The notes under the pieces were generated by a model. It saw nothing but the letters and a program-made list of their open reading frames with translations, did no database searches and was not told the DNA's origin. Shown in pieces: positions 1 through 9,532 of a DNA stretch of 64,000 bases. The DNA is from Salinimonas profundi. GTDB taxonomy: Bacteria; Pseudomonadota; Gammaproteobacteria; Enterobacterales; Alteromonadaceae. The stretch lies in assembly GCF_014750655.1 (NCBI RefSeq), contig NZ_JABBXD010000006.1, forward strand, positions 62,001-126,000, given 5' to 3'. A program made the position numbers and the translations under genes. The stretch's first letter is position 1. The number at the start of each line of letters is the position of its first letter.

Positions 1-1091
1 CGCTCTGCCACATCGGTATGTTGTCTTGCTAACGGGCGGATATAATCGTGTGTCACTGAAGCATCGATATTCGTACTGACCGCCGCGCCAGAGCCGACAT
101 CTTCACACAGTGCATCGTACACCGCTTTGCAAATGAAATCGTGCACCAGACGGCTTTGCTGAAATCGCACCTCGTGCTTGGCCGGATGAACATTCACATC
201 AACCTCTTTCGGATCAACGTTAAGGTAGAAGACAAACGCCGGTTGCTCTACCGCCCCATAGCTCATTTCATAAGCCTGACGAATAGCATGCAGAATCAGT
301 TTATCGCGCATTCCCCGGTAGTTTACAAAACTGAACTGACAGTCATTGCTGCTTCGAAGCATCGTATGATTGCCCAACCAGGCCTGAATCTTCATGCCCT
401 GATGTTCAAGCATCAGCGTCGTAGCATTATCAACGAATTTTTGCCCGACAACCTGAGCCAGACGCTGCGCCTGATTCTCCGGCTTTACTGCGGCGAAACG
501 TCGCATGACCTTATTATTATGTTTAAGTGTAAAACTGACCTGAGGGTGGCTTAGCGCAATACGCTTGACCACATCTTCGATGTGCTGGTATTCCGTTTTT
601 TCAGTGCGCAGAAATTTGCGTCTGGCTGGCGTGTTATAAAACAGATCCGCCACATCAATGGTTGTACCATCAGGGTGCGCTGCCGGCACAATCGACACAT
701 CCATTTCGCGGCCTTCACAGCTCGCTTGCCAGGCTTCAGATTGTTCCGGGGTTTTTGAGGTTAGAGATAATCGGCTGACAGAACTGATACTGGCCAGTGC
801 TTCACCCCGAAATCCGAGTGATAGGATTTGTTCGAGATCGTCCAGGGTAGCGATTTTACTGGTTGCATGACGACTCAGTGCAAGCTGCAACTCATTTTTT
901 GCAATGCCGCCGCCATTGTCTCGGAGTCTGATGCGTTTGTGGCCGCCGCGCTCTATATCCAGCTCGATGCGGGTCGCACCTGCATCCAGGCTGTTTTCTA
1001 TCAGCTCTTTAACAACAGAGGCGGGACGCTCAACCACTTCACCAGCGGCAATTTGGTTGGCCAGACGTGGCGGTAACAGTTGAATCGGCAA
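1..1091 (-). CDS. mutL: DNA mismatch repair protein MutL (3' end outside window)
   Basis: MutL couples MutS mismatch recognition to strand incision and excision. The visible 363 codons hold the N-terminal GHKL ATPase: [19 protein letters not shown] at the start, then [15 protein letters not shown] and [10 protein letters not shown]-lid motifs, followed by the transducer region. The C-terminal dimerisation domain lies beyond base 1. No ATG precedes the conserved start. A TTG at 1089-1091 gives [13 protein letters not shown], which matches the family N-terminus, and a TAG lies five codons upstream, so TTG is the likely start. It follows amiB by 26 bp in the usual order tsaE-amiB-mutL. Identity is very secure; the start is inferred. 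Confidence 0.95.
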   Translation of the reverse strand, partial: MPIQLLPPRLANQIAAGEVVERPASVVKELIENSLDAGATRIELDIERGGHKRIRLRDNGGGIAKNELQLALSRHATSKIATLDDLEQILSLGFRGEALASISSVSRLSLTSKTPEQSEAWQASCEGREMDVSIVPAAHPDGTTIDVADLFYNTPARRKFLRTEKTEYQHIEDVVKRIALSHPQVSFTLKHNNKVMRRFAAVKPENQAQRLAQVVGQKFVDNATTLMLEHQGMKIQAWLGNHTMLRSSNDCQFSFVNYRGMRDKLILHAIRQAYEMSYGAVEQPAFVFYLNVDPKEVDVNVHPAKHEVRFQQSRLVHDFICKAVYDALCEDVGSGAAVSTNIDASVTHDYIRPLARQHTDVAE

Positions 1092-1117
1092 AATCGATAA
1101 TCCGGGCTAGGTAAAAT

Positions 1118-2449
1118 TCAGGTGCTGGGAATGGTAAGTACCTGGCCAATTCTGACCACATCGTTGTTCATATCATTGGCTTCTTTGATACTGCTGACCT
1201 TGACATTATAACGCTGGGCCAGAAGCGATAACGACTCACCACTTCGTACTTTATGCGTACGGTTGCGCTCCTTGTAGGAGGCCCATAGGGTACCATCTGG
1301 TGGAACCTGTTTGAAATAACGTTTTGTTGCGTTGAACATTGAGCGGGCTAGTCTTTCCCGATACTCTTCCCACAACAGGTTTTTTTCTTCCTGCGGATTA
1401 GAAATGAAACCCACCTCTACCAGTATGGATGGAATATCCGGTGCGGTCAGAACCGCGAAGCTGGCTGCCTGAGGTGCTCGCTTGTGCAGACGTGTGACAT
1501 TTTTCATCTCTGCGATAACTTTTTCACTCAGGTCGTAGCTTGCCGACATAGAGTGGTCCATCGACAATCCAATGATGGTTTCTGCCAGATAACGCTCACT
1601 GGCGTTGTCTGAGATTACTTCGGCCGCACCGCCCAACAGCTCTGAGTGCTGTTCGGTTTTCTCCAGCCATCGACCCAGTTCAGAGTCAGCCCGGCGCATT
1701 GATAATACCCAGACCGAGCCGCCGCGAGGCTCTGGCTGGCTGAATGCGTCAGCGTGAATAGAAATAAGCAGGTCGGCCTTTTTCTGGCGCGCTATTTCAG
1801 GTCGCTTGGTGGGGTAAATGTAGTAATCCCCATTACGCACCAGAACAGAACGCATTCCAGGCTCAGCATCAACCAGCGCTGCCAGCTTTTTCGCAATGCT
1901 AAGCGTAATGTGCTTTTCATAAGTGCCCGACGGGCCGATAGAGCCTGGATCATTGCCACCGTGTCCGGCATCAATTGCGACAATAATATCCCGGTCCCGG
2001 GTGTTATTTGCGCTGTCGATTAATACGCCGGTAGCTTGAGAAGAAGAGGACACAGACTGGCCGGGCAAATCTACCACCAGCCGATGTCCGTATTCGCCGG
2101 ATGGAGCAATAGCAAAAATTTCAGGATCGGTTTTACGATTTAAATCGATAACGATTCGCGCAGACTGCGCATTTTTAGGTGTGGAGTAGCGTAAGCGCCG
2201 CACCAATGTTCCTGTCTCTCCGGCTGTCGCCAAATCTGCAGCGTCGCTGGTGTTCGCCAAATCGATGACCAGCCGGTTAGGATTAGATAACGAGAAATAG
2301 GTAAATTGCGGCGATTGTGATAAATCAAAAACCACACGGGTTTTATCCGGGCCCGGCGCAACACGCAGCGCATTGACCTTATTTTGCGCAGCCTGAAGTG
2401 GCGCGACCAACAGCCCCGTGAATATGAAAAGAATTAATAAGCGCAACAT
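1118..2449 (-). CDS. amiB: N-acetylmuramoyl-L-alanine amidase AmiB
   Basis: Periplasmic zinc amidase that cleaves septal peptidoglycan between MurNAc and L-Ala during daughter-cell separation. The 443-residue protein starts with a signal peptide (about 1-20, ending LQAA). An AMIN domain (about 22-120) follows, for septal targeting. The Amidase_3 domain (about 155-375) shows zinc-ligand motifs DAGHGGNDPG, a following Glu (YEKH), SIHADAF and LVEVGFISN. A C-terminal LysM motif (about 398-441, HKVRSGESLSLLAQRYNV) binds glycan. The domain order is that of gammaproteobacterial AmiB. It sits between tsaE and mutL and is probably co-transcribed with both. Confidence 0.95.
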   Translation of the reverse strand: MLRLLILFIFTGLLVAPLQAAQNKVNALRVAPGPDKTRVVFDLSQSPQFTYFSLSNPNRLVIDLANTSDAADLATAGETGTLVRRLRYSTPKNAQSARIVIDLNRKTDPEIFAIAPSGEYGHRLVVDLPGQSVSSSSQATGVLIDSANNTRDRDIIVAIDAGHGGNDPGSIGPSGTYEKHITLSIAKKLAALVDAEPGMRSVLVRNGDYYIYPTKRPEIARQKKADLLISIHADAFSQPEPRGGSVWVLSMRRADSELGRWLEKTEQHSELLGGAAEVISDNASERYLAETIIGLSMDHSMSASYDLSEKVIAEMKNVTRLHKRAPQAASFAVLTAPDIPSILVEVGFISNPQEEKNLLWEEYRERLARSMFNATKRYFKQVPPDGTLWASYKERNRTHKVRSGESLSLLAQRYNVKVSSIKEANDMNNDVVRIGQVLTIPST

Positions 2450-2506
2450 ACCTTGCCTTTATGATACTGATTTAATTATTGTAGGCGCAGTGTCAACATT
2501 CCCGGC

Positions 2507-2995
2507 TCATTCCGCATCGGCAAAAGCAGCCGCAAGTATTCCGGTACCGGTTTTACTATCAGCAGTGAGCGTAAAGCAGCGAACGTTTTCTTCAAGTTTT
2601 ATAGTAATCGTTATATCCGCAGATGCCAACAGCGCTCCGCCACGCTCAGGCCACTCCACCAGACACACCGTATTATCTCCAAAATAGTCTCTGATCCCCA
2701 TAAACTCCAGTTCTTCGGGATCGGCCAGGCGATAAAGGTCAAAGTGATACACATTGACCTCACCCAGCTCATAAGGTTCCACCAGCGTATAGGTTGGACT
2801 CTTAACCGTACCTGAATGCCCTAATGTTTGAATAAAATAGCGGCTGAACGTGGTTTTCCCCGCACCCAAATCACCTTCAAGATGCACAACGACGCCTTGA
2901 TTGGCTACTTTTTTCAGCGCGTTCGCAAGCTGCTGCGCGATGTGCTGGGTATGCTGCTCATCAGCAACTTCAAAATTATAGGTCACAGTTGTCAT
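2507..2995 (-). CDS. tsaE: tRNA t6A synthesis ATPase TsaE
   Basis: Small P-loop ATPase that works with TsaB, TsaC and TsaD to make N6-threonylcarbamoyladenosine at position 37 of ANN-decoding tRNAs. The 162-residue protein has Walker A GDLGAGKTT at 41-49, followed by the family motif VKSPTYTLVEPY and the FDLYRL segment. It lies 25 bp after nnr and 57 bp before amiB, the conserved order of gammaproteobacteria. Confidence 0.95.
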   Translation of the reverse strand: MTTVTYNFEVADEQHTQHIAQQLANALKKVANQGVVVHLEGDLGAGKTTFSRYFIQTLGHSGTVKSPTYTLVEPYELGEVNVYHFDLYRLADPEELEFMGIRDYFGDNTVCLVEWPERGGALLASADITITIKLEENVRCFTLTADSKTGTGILAAAFADAE

Positions 2996-3020
2996 GTTTC
3001 ATTTACTGCCTGTTACAAGA

Positions 3021-4520
3021 CTATTGGTTCATCAGCGTTCTGACTGCGCTGAACAGATCGCTGGCAAGCATGCCGCGCTGTCCGTCTCTCGCCGCCAGGT
3101 CATCGCCGGCTTTGGCATGAAGCGTTACCCCATAGCGACTGGCCAGTTCAGTATCCAGCCCCTGCGCCAGTAACGCCCCTAATATGCCACTTAACACATC
3201 GCCGCTACCGGCGGTTGCCATGGCTGGATTGCCGTGCCGACAGACCGCTACTGAATTCTCATTATCAATGATGGTACCGGCACCCTTGAGCACACAGGTC
3301 GCATGATAGCGTTCTGCACATTGCTTGGCATAATTAAACCGCTCCGTTTCTACATCATCTACCGACACGCCCAGTAAGCGAGCGGCTTCGCCGGCGTGCG
3401 GCGTGAGTATACACGATGCGATCGTAAATGCGGTGGCCTGCCTGCTCAGCAGATTAAGCGCATCGGCATCAATGACCATAGGCTTTTCTTCACTCTGACA
3501 GTGTTTCATGGCCACTTCAAAAGCCTGTTGCGCCCAGTCGTCTTGCCCCAGACCCGGTCCGATAACCACACATGTGGCCCATTGCAAAGCATCTTCAAGC
3601 GCTTCACTGGTCACCATCAGCTCGGGACGCCCAGCGCTTACCTGAATAATCGACTTTTCATGTACGAAGGCGCGGACCATACCTGCTCCGGCGCGCAGCG
3701 CTGCCTCACTGGCTAAGCGAATCGCGCCTGCTGTGCCTTTGTTGCCACCGATACACAATAGCCGGCCATATGTGCCCTTGTGACTATGAATATCACGAGG
3801 GCCCATGCCCTTAAACTGCTCGATATCCAGCCAGCTGGCAAACGGTTTGGCGATAGCAGAAAACGCTTTTGATATACCTAAATCTTCAAATACCAGCTGT
3901 CCGCAGGATTGTTTACCCGCCCCGGTTGTTAAGCCAGGTTTGATGCCCACCAACGTCACAGTCACATCGGCCTGAACACACCGCCCCATAGACTGACCGC
4001 TGTTTGCATCCAGACCGGACGGCACATCAATACTGACCACCGGCACATCCGCCTCATTGACTTTATCGATAATATGCGCAAATTCATTGCGGATATAGGT
4101 ATTGATGCCCGTTCCCAGAAGCGCGTCGATAACCAGACCGGCACTGCTGAGTTTCTCTTCATCAAATGCTTCGATGGTGCCGCCGGTATCCAGCCAGTTT
4201 TGTTGCGCTCTGCCGGCATCACCGTCCAGCTTCCGCTCTGGCTCTACGGCGCAAACAATCACCCGCTTACCGGCCTGGCGCGCATTGCATGCCGCTACAT
4301 AGCCATCGCCGGCATTGTTTCCCTGACCCACCAGCACCAGGTACACCTCAGTGTTAGGCAGCAGATGCTGACATTGCCTGAATACTGCTTCACCAGCGCG
4401 TTCCATCAAAGTGAACATCTCGCAGCCGCTTTTGCTGGCCGCCTCCTGTTCATTCCCGCGGACTTCATCGGCACGATAAAGTTTGTATGATAAACTTGAG
4501 GTCAGTTGAGTATCTAGCAT
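3021..4520 (-). CDS. nnr: Bifunctional NAD(P)H-hydrate epimerase / ADP-dependent hydrate dehydratase
   Basis: Repairs damaged nicotinamide cofactors. The N-terminal YjeF_N domain (about 1-215) epimerises S/R NAD(P)HX, with the GQGNNAGDGYVAA loop and VPSGLDANSG. The C-terminal ribokinase-like domain (about 225-495) dehydrates S-NAD(P)HX using ADP, with IGPGLGQDDW, KGAGTIID and the catalytic-loop motif ATAGSGDVLSG. About 499 aa from the ATG at 4520. An in-frame ATG at 4541 is possible but has no ribosome-binding site and would overlap queG. The chosen start codon directly abuts the queG ATG on the other strand. Confidence 0.93.
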   Translation of the reverse strand: MLDTQLTSSLSYKLYRADEVRGNEQEAASKSGCEMFTLMERAGEAVFRQCQHLLPNTEVYLVLVGQGNNAGDGYVAACNARQAGKRVIVCAVEPERKLDGDAGRAQQNWLDTGGTIEAFDEEKLSSAGLVIDALLGTGINTYIRNEFAHIIDKVNEADVPVVSIDVPSGLDANSGQSMGRCVQADVTVTLVGIKPGLTTGAGKQSCGQLVFEDLGISKAFSAIAKPFASWLDIEQFKGMGPRDIHSHKGTYGRLLCIGGNKGTAGAIRLASEAALRAGAGMVRAFVHEKSIIQVSAGRPELMVTSEALEDALQWATCVVIGPGLGQDDWAQQAFEVAMKHCQSEEKPMVIDADALNLLSRQATAFTIASCILTPHAGEAARLLGVSVDDVETERFNYAKQCAERYHATCVLKGAGTIIDNENSVAVCRHGNPAMATAGSGDVLSGILGALLAQGLDTELASRYGVTLHAKAGDDLAARDGQRGMLASDLFSAVRTLMNQ

Positions 4521-5669
4521 ATGGGCATGTCCGGAATTCATTCAGTAGATTTAGGTCGGTTAGCAGACGATATCAAGGCTTGGGGCCGTGCGCTAGGCTT
4601 TCAGCAAGTTGGTATCAGTGATATCGATCTGTCCAAACACGAAGCTTACCTGCAGCAATGGTTAGATAACGGCTATCATGGCGAGATGGATTACATGGCC
4701 GCGCATGGTATGAAGCGTGCCCGGCCGGATGAACTGCTTCCCGGCACACTGCGCGTTATCAGTGTCCGGATGGACTATCTGCCGCCTGATGCTTCCTTTG
4801 CCAGACACCTTAAGAATGACCAGATAGGCTACATCAGCCGCTATGCACTGGGTCGCGATTATCACAAGGTACTGCGTAAAAAACTCAAACAGCTGGGTCA
4901 GAAAATCACTGATGTATTTTCCGATACCCATTTTCGCCCCTTTGTGGATTCGGCACCGGTCCTTGAGCATGCTTTAGCAGAAAAGGCGGGGCTTGGCTGG
5001 ACCGGCAAGCATAGCCTGACATTAAATCGAGACGCCGGTTCCTGGTTCTTTTTAGGCGAGCTTTTTATTAATCTCCCACTGCCGACGGATTCACCCGTCG
5101 AAGAAGGCTGTGGCAGTTGTAACGCATGCATCACGATGTGCCCGACGGGCGCTATCGTTGCACCCTATCAGGTTGATGCCCGTAAATGTATTTCTTATCT
5201 GACCATTGAGCACGATGGCCCAATCCCCGAATCATTGAGACCACTGATGGGTAACCGTATTTATGGCTGTGACGATTGCCAGTTGGTATGCCCTTACAAC
5301 CGGTTTGCCGATGTGACTGAACAAGAAGATTTTCACCCTCGAAAAGTGTTACACGGCCAGTCCCTGGTGACCTTATTCAATTGGGATGAAGAGACCTTTT
5401 TACGCAATACCGAGGGCTCGCCTATCCGCCGCATTGGTCATGCAAAATGGCAGCGAAATATCGCCGTGGCGATGGGTAATGCCAATTTTGATGTGGAGAT
5501 TATCAATGCCCTGCAAGGCGCACTTGCGCAGGCAGATGAACTGGTAAAGCCGCATATTGAATGGGCGCTGCAGCGCCAGCAGGAAAACGGCTCTTATCAT
5601 CAGAATAAGAATCGTCAGCTGGCGCGGTTAACCCGTGTGGTTGAAAAAGGATTACCCCGGGACGCCTAG
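4521..5669 (+). CDS. queG: Epoxyqueuosine reductase QueG
   Basis: Cytosolic cobalamin-dependent iron-sulfur enzyme that reduces epoxyqueuosine to queuosine in tRNA anticodons, the last step of Q synthesis. 382 residues. The N-terminal DUF1730 region includes the RYALGRDYHKVLRKKL segment. Two [4Fe-4S] ligand sets are visible: CGSCNACITMCPTGA and CDDCQLVCPYN. C-terminal HEAT-like helices contain IRRIGHAKWQRN. An alternative ATG lies at 4527. Neither start has a strong Shine-Dalgarno, and any promoter must lie inside nnr; a TATGAT box at 4486-4491 is one candidate. Divergence from nnr is conserved in Enterobacteria. Confidence 0.95.
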   Translation: MGMSGIHSVDLGRLADDIKAWGRALGFQQVGISDIDLSKHEAYLQQWLDNGYHGEMDYMAAHGMKRARPDELLPGTLRVISVRMDYLPPDASFARHLKNDQIGYISRYALGRDYHKVLRKKLKQLGQKITDVFSDTHFRPFVDSAPVLEHALAEKAGLGWTGKHSLTLNRDAGSWFFLGELFINLPLPTDSPVEEGCGSCNACITMCPTGAIVAPYQVDARKCISYLTIEHDGPIPESLRPLMGNRIYGCDDCQLVCPYNRFADVTEQEDFHPRKVLHGQSLVTLFNWDEETFLRNTEGSPIRRIGHAKWQRNIAVAMGNANFDVEIINALQGALAQADELVKPHIEWALQRQQENGSYHQNKNRQLARLTRVVEKGLPRDA

Positions 5670-5871
5670 CAATTTTGGCGTTGCTTAGAAATTGGTTTAA
5701 AGCATTTTGCCAGCACACCACCGACAGCGCTATAGAGTATGACATCCCTATTTACCAACGACTCCGTTTTCAATAAGAGCCTATACATTGTGGCTAATTG
5801 TCATGCCCAAATGCGCGTTTGTCGCCGCTGTACAGCGGTCTGTGCAACGAAAAGGTGATTTAGTACAGCTA

Positions 5872-6336
5872 TTAGCCACGCTGGTATGGGTCAAACTGAG
5901 CCACGAAAAAGGTGGGATCGCTGTCGCTGTCACTTTCATCAGGCAACGACTGATGGGTCCACCAGGGTGCACGCTGCATTTGGCCCAGCATGACACGCAA
6001 CGTCTCGGGCTTGCCCTGATATTGTCCGGTCAGCCTGCAGCCCTCCTGCTCGCACGTTACTGCATGCAGCAATAAATATTCTTTGCTGGGATGCAGTGTT
6101 AACGTATCCTTCTGCTTTCGCTGCGTAGATGCCGAACTGTTGTCATCAAGCGCAGGGGAAATCTGATTGCCATGCGCAGATGGCGCGGCATCCAGTCTGG
6201 AACGCTGTTCCATCTCCCCCAGCAAAAGCTGTTTGCTTTTTTCACTGACCGAGAGCTTATTCTGGTAATAGCCGAACTGGTATGCCGCCACACCTATAAA
6301 CGCCAGCAATAGTAGATAACCCCATTTCTGCATCAC
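5872..6336 (-). CDS. Hypothetical membrane-anchored protein after hemE
   Basis: Not recognised. The 154-residue protein has one N-terminal hydrophobic segment (about 5-20, WGYLLLLAFIGVAAYQFGYY). A polar, low-complexity stretch (about 25-80) follows, then a small C-terminal domain (about 85-154) with two cysteines in CEQEGCRLTGQYQG that could form a periplasmic disulfide. The topology suggests a bitopic inner-membrane protein with its C-terminus outside. It starts only 4 bp after the hemE stop, so it is probably translated from the hemE transcript. A 14-bp perfect palindrome (CCGCTGTACAGCGG, 5825-5838) lies just after its stop. Confidence 0.7.
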   Translation of the reverse strand: MMQKWGYLLLLAFIGVAAYQFGYYQNKLSVSEKSKQLLLGEMEQRSRLDAAPSAHGNQISPALDDNSSASTQRKQKDTLTLHPSKEYLLLHAVTCEQEGCRLTGQYQGKPETLRVMLGQMQRAPWWTHQSLPDESDSDSDPTFFVAQFDPYQRG

Positions 6337-6340
6337 TGCT

Positions 6341-7435
6341 TTATTGTCCGTTATGATAAGGCTTGCTCAACCGGTGCACAGCATCGATAAACACACCTGC
6401 ATTTTCAGGTGGCACATCCAGATGAATACCATGGCCCAGATTAAATACATGGCCACTACCGGTGCCATATTTTTTAAGGATGGTCGTCACTTCTTCCTCA
6501 ATTCTATCTGGACTGGCATATAGCATTGACGGGTCCATATTGCCTTGTAAGGCGACCTTGTCACCAATACGGGCGCGTGCCTCATCAATATTGATGGTCC
6601 AGTCCAGCCCGACTGCATCACAGCCGGTATCAGCAATTGACTCAAGCCACATGCCACCATTTTTAGTGAACAATGTCACCGGCACCTTGCGGCCATCGTT
6701 ATGTCTGGTCAGCCCATCAACAATTTTAGCCATATACTGCAAAGAAAATAAGTTGTAATCTCGCGGTGACAGCACACCACCCCATGTATCAAACACCATC
6801 ACCGACTGCGCACCAGCTGCTATTTGAGCATTGAGGTAAGCGATGACAGCATCCGCAAGCTTATCCAGCAGAAGATGCAGCGCCTGTGGGTCGGCAAAGG
6901 CCATTTTTTTGATCTTTGTGAATGCTTTACTCGAACCACCTTCGATCATGTAAGTCGCCAAGGTCCAGGGGCTGCCTGAAAAACCAATCAGAGGGACCTC
7001 GCCCTTCAATTCTTTGCGGATGGTTCGCACAGCATTCATCACATACTGAAGCTCTCCCTCGGGATCGGGAATACCCAGCTTTTCAATCTCCCGCTGATTG
7101 GTCAGGGGATGTTTGAATTTGGGCCCCTCTCCGGCTTCAAAATACAGCCCCAAACCCATGGCATCGGGAATGGTTAGAATGTCTGAAAACAGAATGGCTG
7201 CGTCCAGCTCAAACCGGCGCAGAGGCTGAAGTGTGACTTCACAGGCCAGCTCCGCATTGCGGCAAAGCGACATGAAATCGCCAGCTTGCGCACGCGTTGC
7301 TTTATATTCCGGTAAATAGCGCCCGGCCTGACGCATCATCCACACGGGAGTCATATCCACCGGCTGCTTCGATAACGCTCTTAAATAGCGATCATTGACA
7401 AGATGGCTGGGTGATGTGTCAGTAGAATCGGACAT
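6341..7435 (-). CDS. hemE: Uroporphyrinogen decarboxylase
   Basis: Cytosolic heme-pathway enzyme that removes the four acetate carboxyls of uroporphyrinogen III to give coproporphyrinogen III. About 364 aa from the ATG at 7435, which has a strong GAGGAAGCT ribosome-binding site; a longer open frame to 7570 lacks such a site. The signature [15 protein letters not shown] near the N-terminus carries the substrate-binding Arg. [15 protein letters not shown] and the [17 protein letters not shown] segment are also typical. The order nudC-hemE is conserved in gammaproteobacteria. Confidence 0.97.
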   Translation of the reverse strand: MSDSTDTSPSHLVNDRYLRALSKQPVDMTPVWMMRQAGRYLPEYKATRAQAGDFMSLCRNAELACEVTLQPLRRFELDAAILFSDILTIPDAMGLGLYFEAGEGPKFKHPLTNQREIEKLGIPDPEGELQYVMNAVRTIRKELKGEVPLIGFSGSPWTLATYMIEGGSSKAFTKIKKMAFADPQALHLLLDKLADAVIAYLNAQIAAGAQSVMVFDTWGGVLSPRDYNLFSLQYMAKIVDGLTRHNDGRKVPVTLFTKNGGMWLESIADTGCDAVGLDWTINIDEARARIGDKVALQGNMDPSMLYASPDRIEEEVTTILKKYGTGSGHVFNLGHGIHLDVPPENAGVFIDAVHRLSKPYHNGQ

Positions 7436-7474
7436 AGCTTCCTCAAAAAAGCAAAAGAGTTTTAAAAACGCGCA

Positions 7475-7483
7475 AGTATACCA
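7475..7483 (-). promoter_or_regulatory. Probable extended -10 promoter of hemE
   Basis: On the minus strand the 106-bp nudC-hemE gap carries TGGTATACT, an extended -10 (TGn plus TATACT), about 40 bp before the hemE ATG. No good -35 is seen at 17 bp, as is usual for extended -10 promoters. Pattern match only. Confidence 0.45.
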
Positions 7484-7541
7484 AGTTTCTGGCGCAATAG
7501 TCGCGCTTTCGTATTGTAACGGTTTTGGGGCAACGACAGTT

Positions 7542-8369
7542 TTACGATCGGTGTCGTGCCACCACGGCATTGATCAGTCGCCCGGCGACAGACATTGTCG
7601 GCGGAATTTTGGGTAGATCGTGAATGCTGAACCAGTGCGCGTCAACAATTTCGCGCTCATCGATTGTAATCTGTCCGCCGGCGTACTCTGCAATATATCC
7701 GACCATCAGTGAGTGAGGAAATGGCCAGGCCTGACTTTCAAAATACACTTCGTTTTTAATCGTTATCCCCACTTCCTCGAAGACTTCCCGATGAAGCGCT
7801 TGCTCAAGCGTTTCCCCGCTTTCTACAAAGCCAGCCAGTGTAGAATACATCTGCGCATCTTTATGCCGCACGCCTCTGGCGAGCAGAATTTCATCACCGC
7901 GATAAATTGCCACAATAATACAGGGCGAGACCCGTGGATAGACGCGATGCTGACACTGCCTGCACTGCACAGCCATTTCCCAACTGATGGTTTCAGTATG
8001 CCCACCGCACTGTCCGCAAAAGCGGTGTGTGCGCAGAAAATGGATATACTGCCAGACCCGTGAATACTCTTTATAATGAAACGCTGAGGCATCAGTCAGA
8101 ATTTGCCTGAGCGATACCCATTGCCACCCCTGGATATCCACATGCTCAGCGCCAATGTCTAAAACCGGCAAAGCCGGTGGCGGTGAATCAGTTTGCTCAA
8201 GGGGCGGCAGAGACTGCACTTGCCCGGCATAATGGTGTAACGAGGTAAGGTCGGACCAGGCTCCCTGCGGTAACGCGCCGCTTTCATCAACCAATACTTT
8301 ATCGCGCCAGAACACCATCCACTCACCGCGGTAGCTAAGCAAATCCTGCTTGCTAAAGTAATTCATCAT
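7542..8369 (-). CDS. nudC: NADH pyrophosphatase / RNA deNADding Nudix hydrolase NudC
   Basis: Hydrolyses NAD(H) to NMN(H) and AMP, and in E. coli removes NAD caps from RNA 5' ends. The 275-residue protein has an N-terminal domain, a zinc ribbon with CGQC (about 140) and CRQC (about 156), and the Nudix box [20 protein letters not shown]. The NudC-specific [11 protein letters not shown] follows the Nudix box. It is divergent from rsd and upstream of hemE, as in E. coli. Confidence 0.95.
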   Translation of the reverse strand: MMNYFSKQDLLSYRGEWMVFWRDKVLVDESGALPQGAWSDLTSLHHYAGQVQSLPPLEQTDSPPPALPVLDIGAEHVDIQGWQWVSLRQILTDASAFHYKEYSRVWQYIHFLRTHRFCGQCGGHTETISWEMAVQCRQCQHRVYPRVSPCIIVAIYRGDEILLARGVRHKDAQMYSTLAGFVESGETLEQALHREVFEEVGITIKNEVYFESQAWPFPHSLMVGYIAEYAGGQITIDEREIVDAHWFSIHDLPKIPPTMSVAGRLINAVVARHRS

Positions 8370-8542
8370 ACTTATTGCCCCTTACGTCACACGTTTTTTC
8401 CGATGATAAAGCGATCTGTCATGTCGAACAAGGAAGCGCGAAAATGATTGAAATCACCGGCAAATTTGTACTGATTAGTGGCAGTGTTATACTCATGGAA
8501 CATTCAGGCGGTTTCCTAATCATACAACGGGTGCGAGGCACT

Positions 8543-9034
8543 ATGCTTAGTCAACAGGAAGAACTGCAACAAAAATGGGGCGGACGCTCATCGGCCATTG
8601 ACCAATGGCTTGAGGCGCGCAAAACGTTACTTATTCACTATTGTGCGCTGGCAAAGCCGGATAACAATGCCACCATCGCGCAACGCGAGTCTGATATTGT
8701 AGAATTCTGCAATCTGTTGATGGATTATCTGTCGGCAGGACACTTTGAAATTTACGACATGCTGATAAGTGATGACGCGTCCGGACAGCGATTAAGAGAA
8801 CAATCTTACCCGAAGCTGTCTCGCACCACAGATTTCGCATTGCGTTTTCAGGATAGATACGCTGTACAGGTGTCACCATCGCATACAATTGACTTTACTG
8901 CCGATCTGGCCGAGCTGGGCGAAACGCTTGAAACCCGATTTGCACTGGAAGATAAGTTGATTGATCACATGTTAGCGCATTATGGTGATAACCAAATTCA
9001 GCACATTCATCAGCAAAGAGCTGACGCTCGGTAG
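8543..9034 (+). CDS. rsd: Anti-sigma-70 factor Rsd
   Basis: Rsd binds sigma-70 region 4 and favours alternative sigma factors in stationary phase. 163 aa from the ATG at 8543, preceded by CGAGG; the open frame extends upstream to 8375, but the Rsd homology starts here (MLSQQEELQQKWGG). Family motifs seen include WLEARKTLL, DYLSAGHFEIYD and ETRFALEDKLI. It is divergent from nudC, as in E. coli. Confidence 0.92.
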   Translation: MLSQQEELQQKWGGRSSAIDQWLEARKTLLIHYCALAKPDNNATIAQRESDIVEFCNLLMDYLSAGHFEIYDMLISDDASGQRLREQSYPKLSRTTDFALRFQDRYAVQVSPSHTIDFTADLAELGETLETRFALEDKLIDHMLAHYGDNQIQHIHQQRADAR

Positions 9035-9066
9035 TGCACAACGTTTAAGAGCAGCAATTTTAATTT

Positions 9067-9531
9067 ATGAATAACTCAACATTGCTAAACAAAGCCCGGG
9101 CGTTTTGCGAACAGCGCGGCGCCCGGTTTACCCCTTTACGAGAAAAAGTATACGAAATACTGTTAGGGAAGCATGGGCCTATGGGAGCCTACGAACTTTT
9201 GGATGCGCTAAAGGAAACAGAATCCAGCGCTAAGCCGGCAACGGTTTATCGCGCACTGGACTTTCTGCTTGAGTTTGGATTTATTCATCGCCTTGAGTCA
9301 ACCAACGCCTTTGTGGCCTGCCACCATTTTGGCTGTAGCCATCCTGTTCAGTTTCTTATCTGCGACAGCTGCGGCGACGTAGCAGAAATTCAGTCGCAGG
9401 GACTGCAGTCAACATTAGATAAGCAAGCTCAGGAACATGGCTTTTCAGTCACGACGCAGACAATCGAAGCCCATGGATTGTGTGCTGATTGTCAGAAAGC
9501 CGAACAATCTGCTGTACAAGAGGCCAGATAA
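9067..9531 (+). CDS. zur: Zinc uptake regulator Zur (Fur family)
   Basis: Zinc-responsive repressor of zinc-uptake genes. The 154-residue protein has an N-terminal winged helix (about 1-85) with AKPATVYRALDFLLEFGFIHRLES, split here as AKPATVYRALDFLLE and GFIHRLES, close to E. coli Zur. The C-terminal metal-binding dimerisation domain has CHHFGCSHP, CDSC and IEAHGLCADC. The Cys and His pattern and the EAHGLC motif favour Zur over Fur or PerR. It is followed after 1 bp by cheX. Confidence 0.92.
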   Translation: MNNSTLLNKARAFCEQRGARFTPLREKVYEILLGKHGPMGAYELLDALKETESSAKPATVYRALDFLLEFGFIHRLESTNAFVACHHFGCSHPVQFLICDSCGDVAEIQSQGLQSTLDKQAQEHGFSVTTQTIEAHGLCADCQKAEQSAVQEAR

Positions 9532-9532
9532 C

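Noticed and set aside
5788-6075. A 95-codon plus-strand frame near 5.9 kb.
   Set aside because: It overlaps the 3' half of the hemE-linked membrane protein gene and has no ribosome-binding site. The minus-strand gene has the better signals (membrane segment, 4-bp spacing after hemE).
7436-7570. A longer hemE start at 7570.
   Set aside because: It would run into the 3' end of nudC and add 45 residues not seen in the family. The ATG at 7435 has a strong ribosome-binding site.
9437-9532. An upstream extension of the CheX-like frame into zur.
   Set aside because: The extra 32 codons overlap the end of zur out of frame, and the family N-terminus fits the ATG at 9533.
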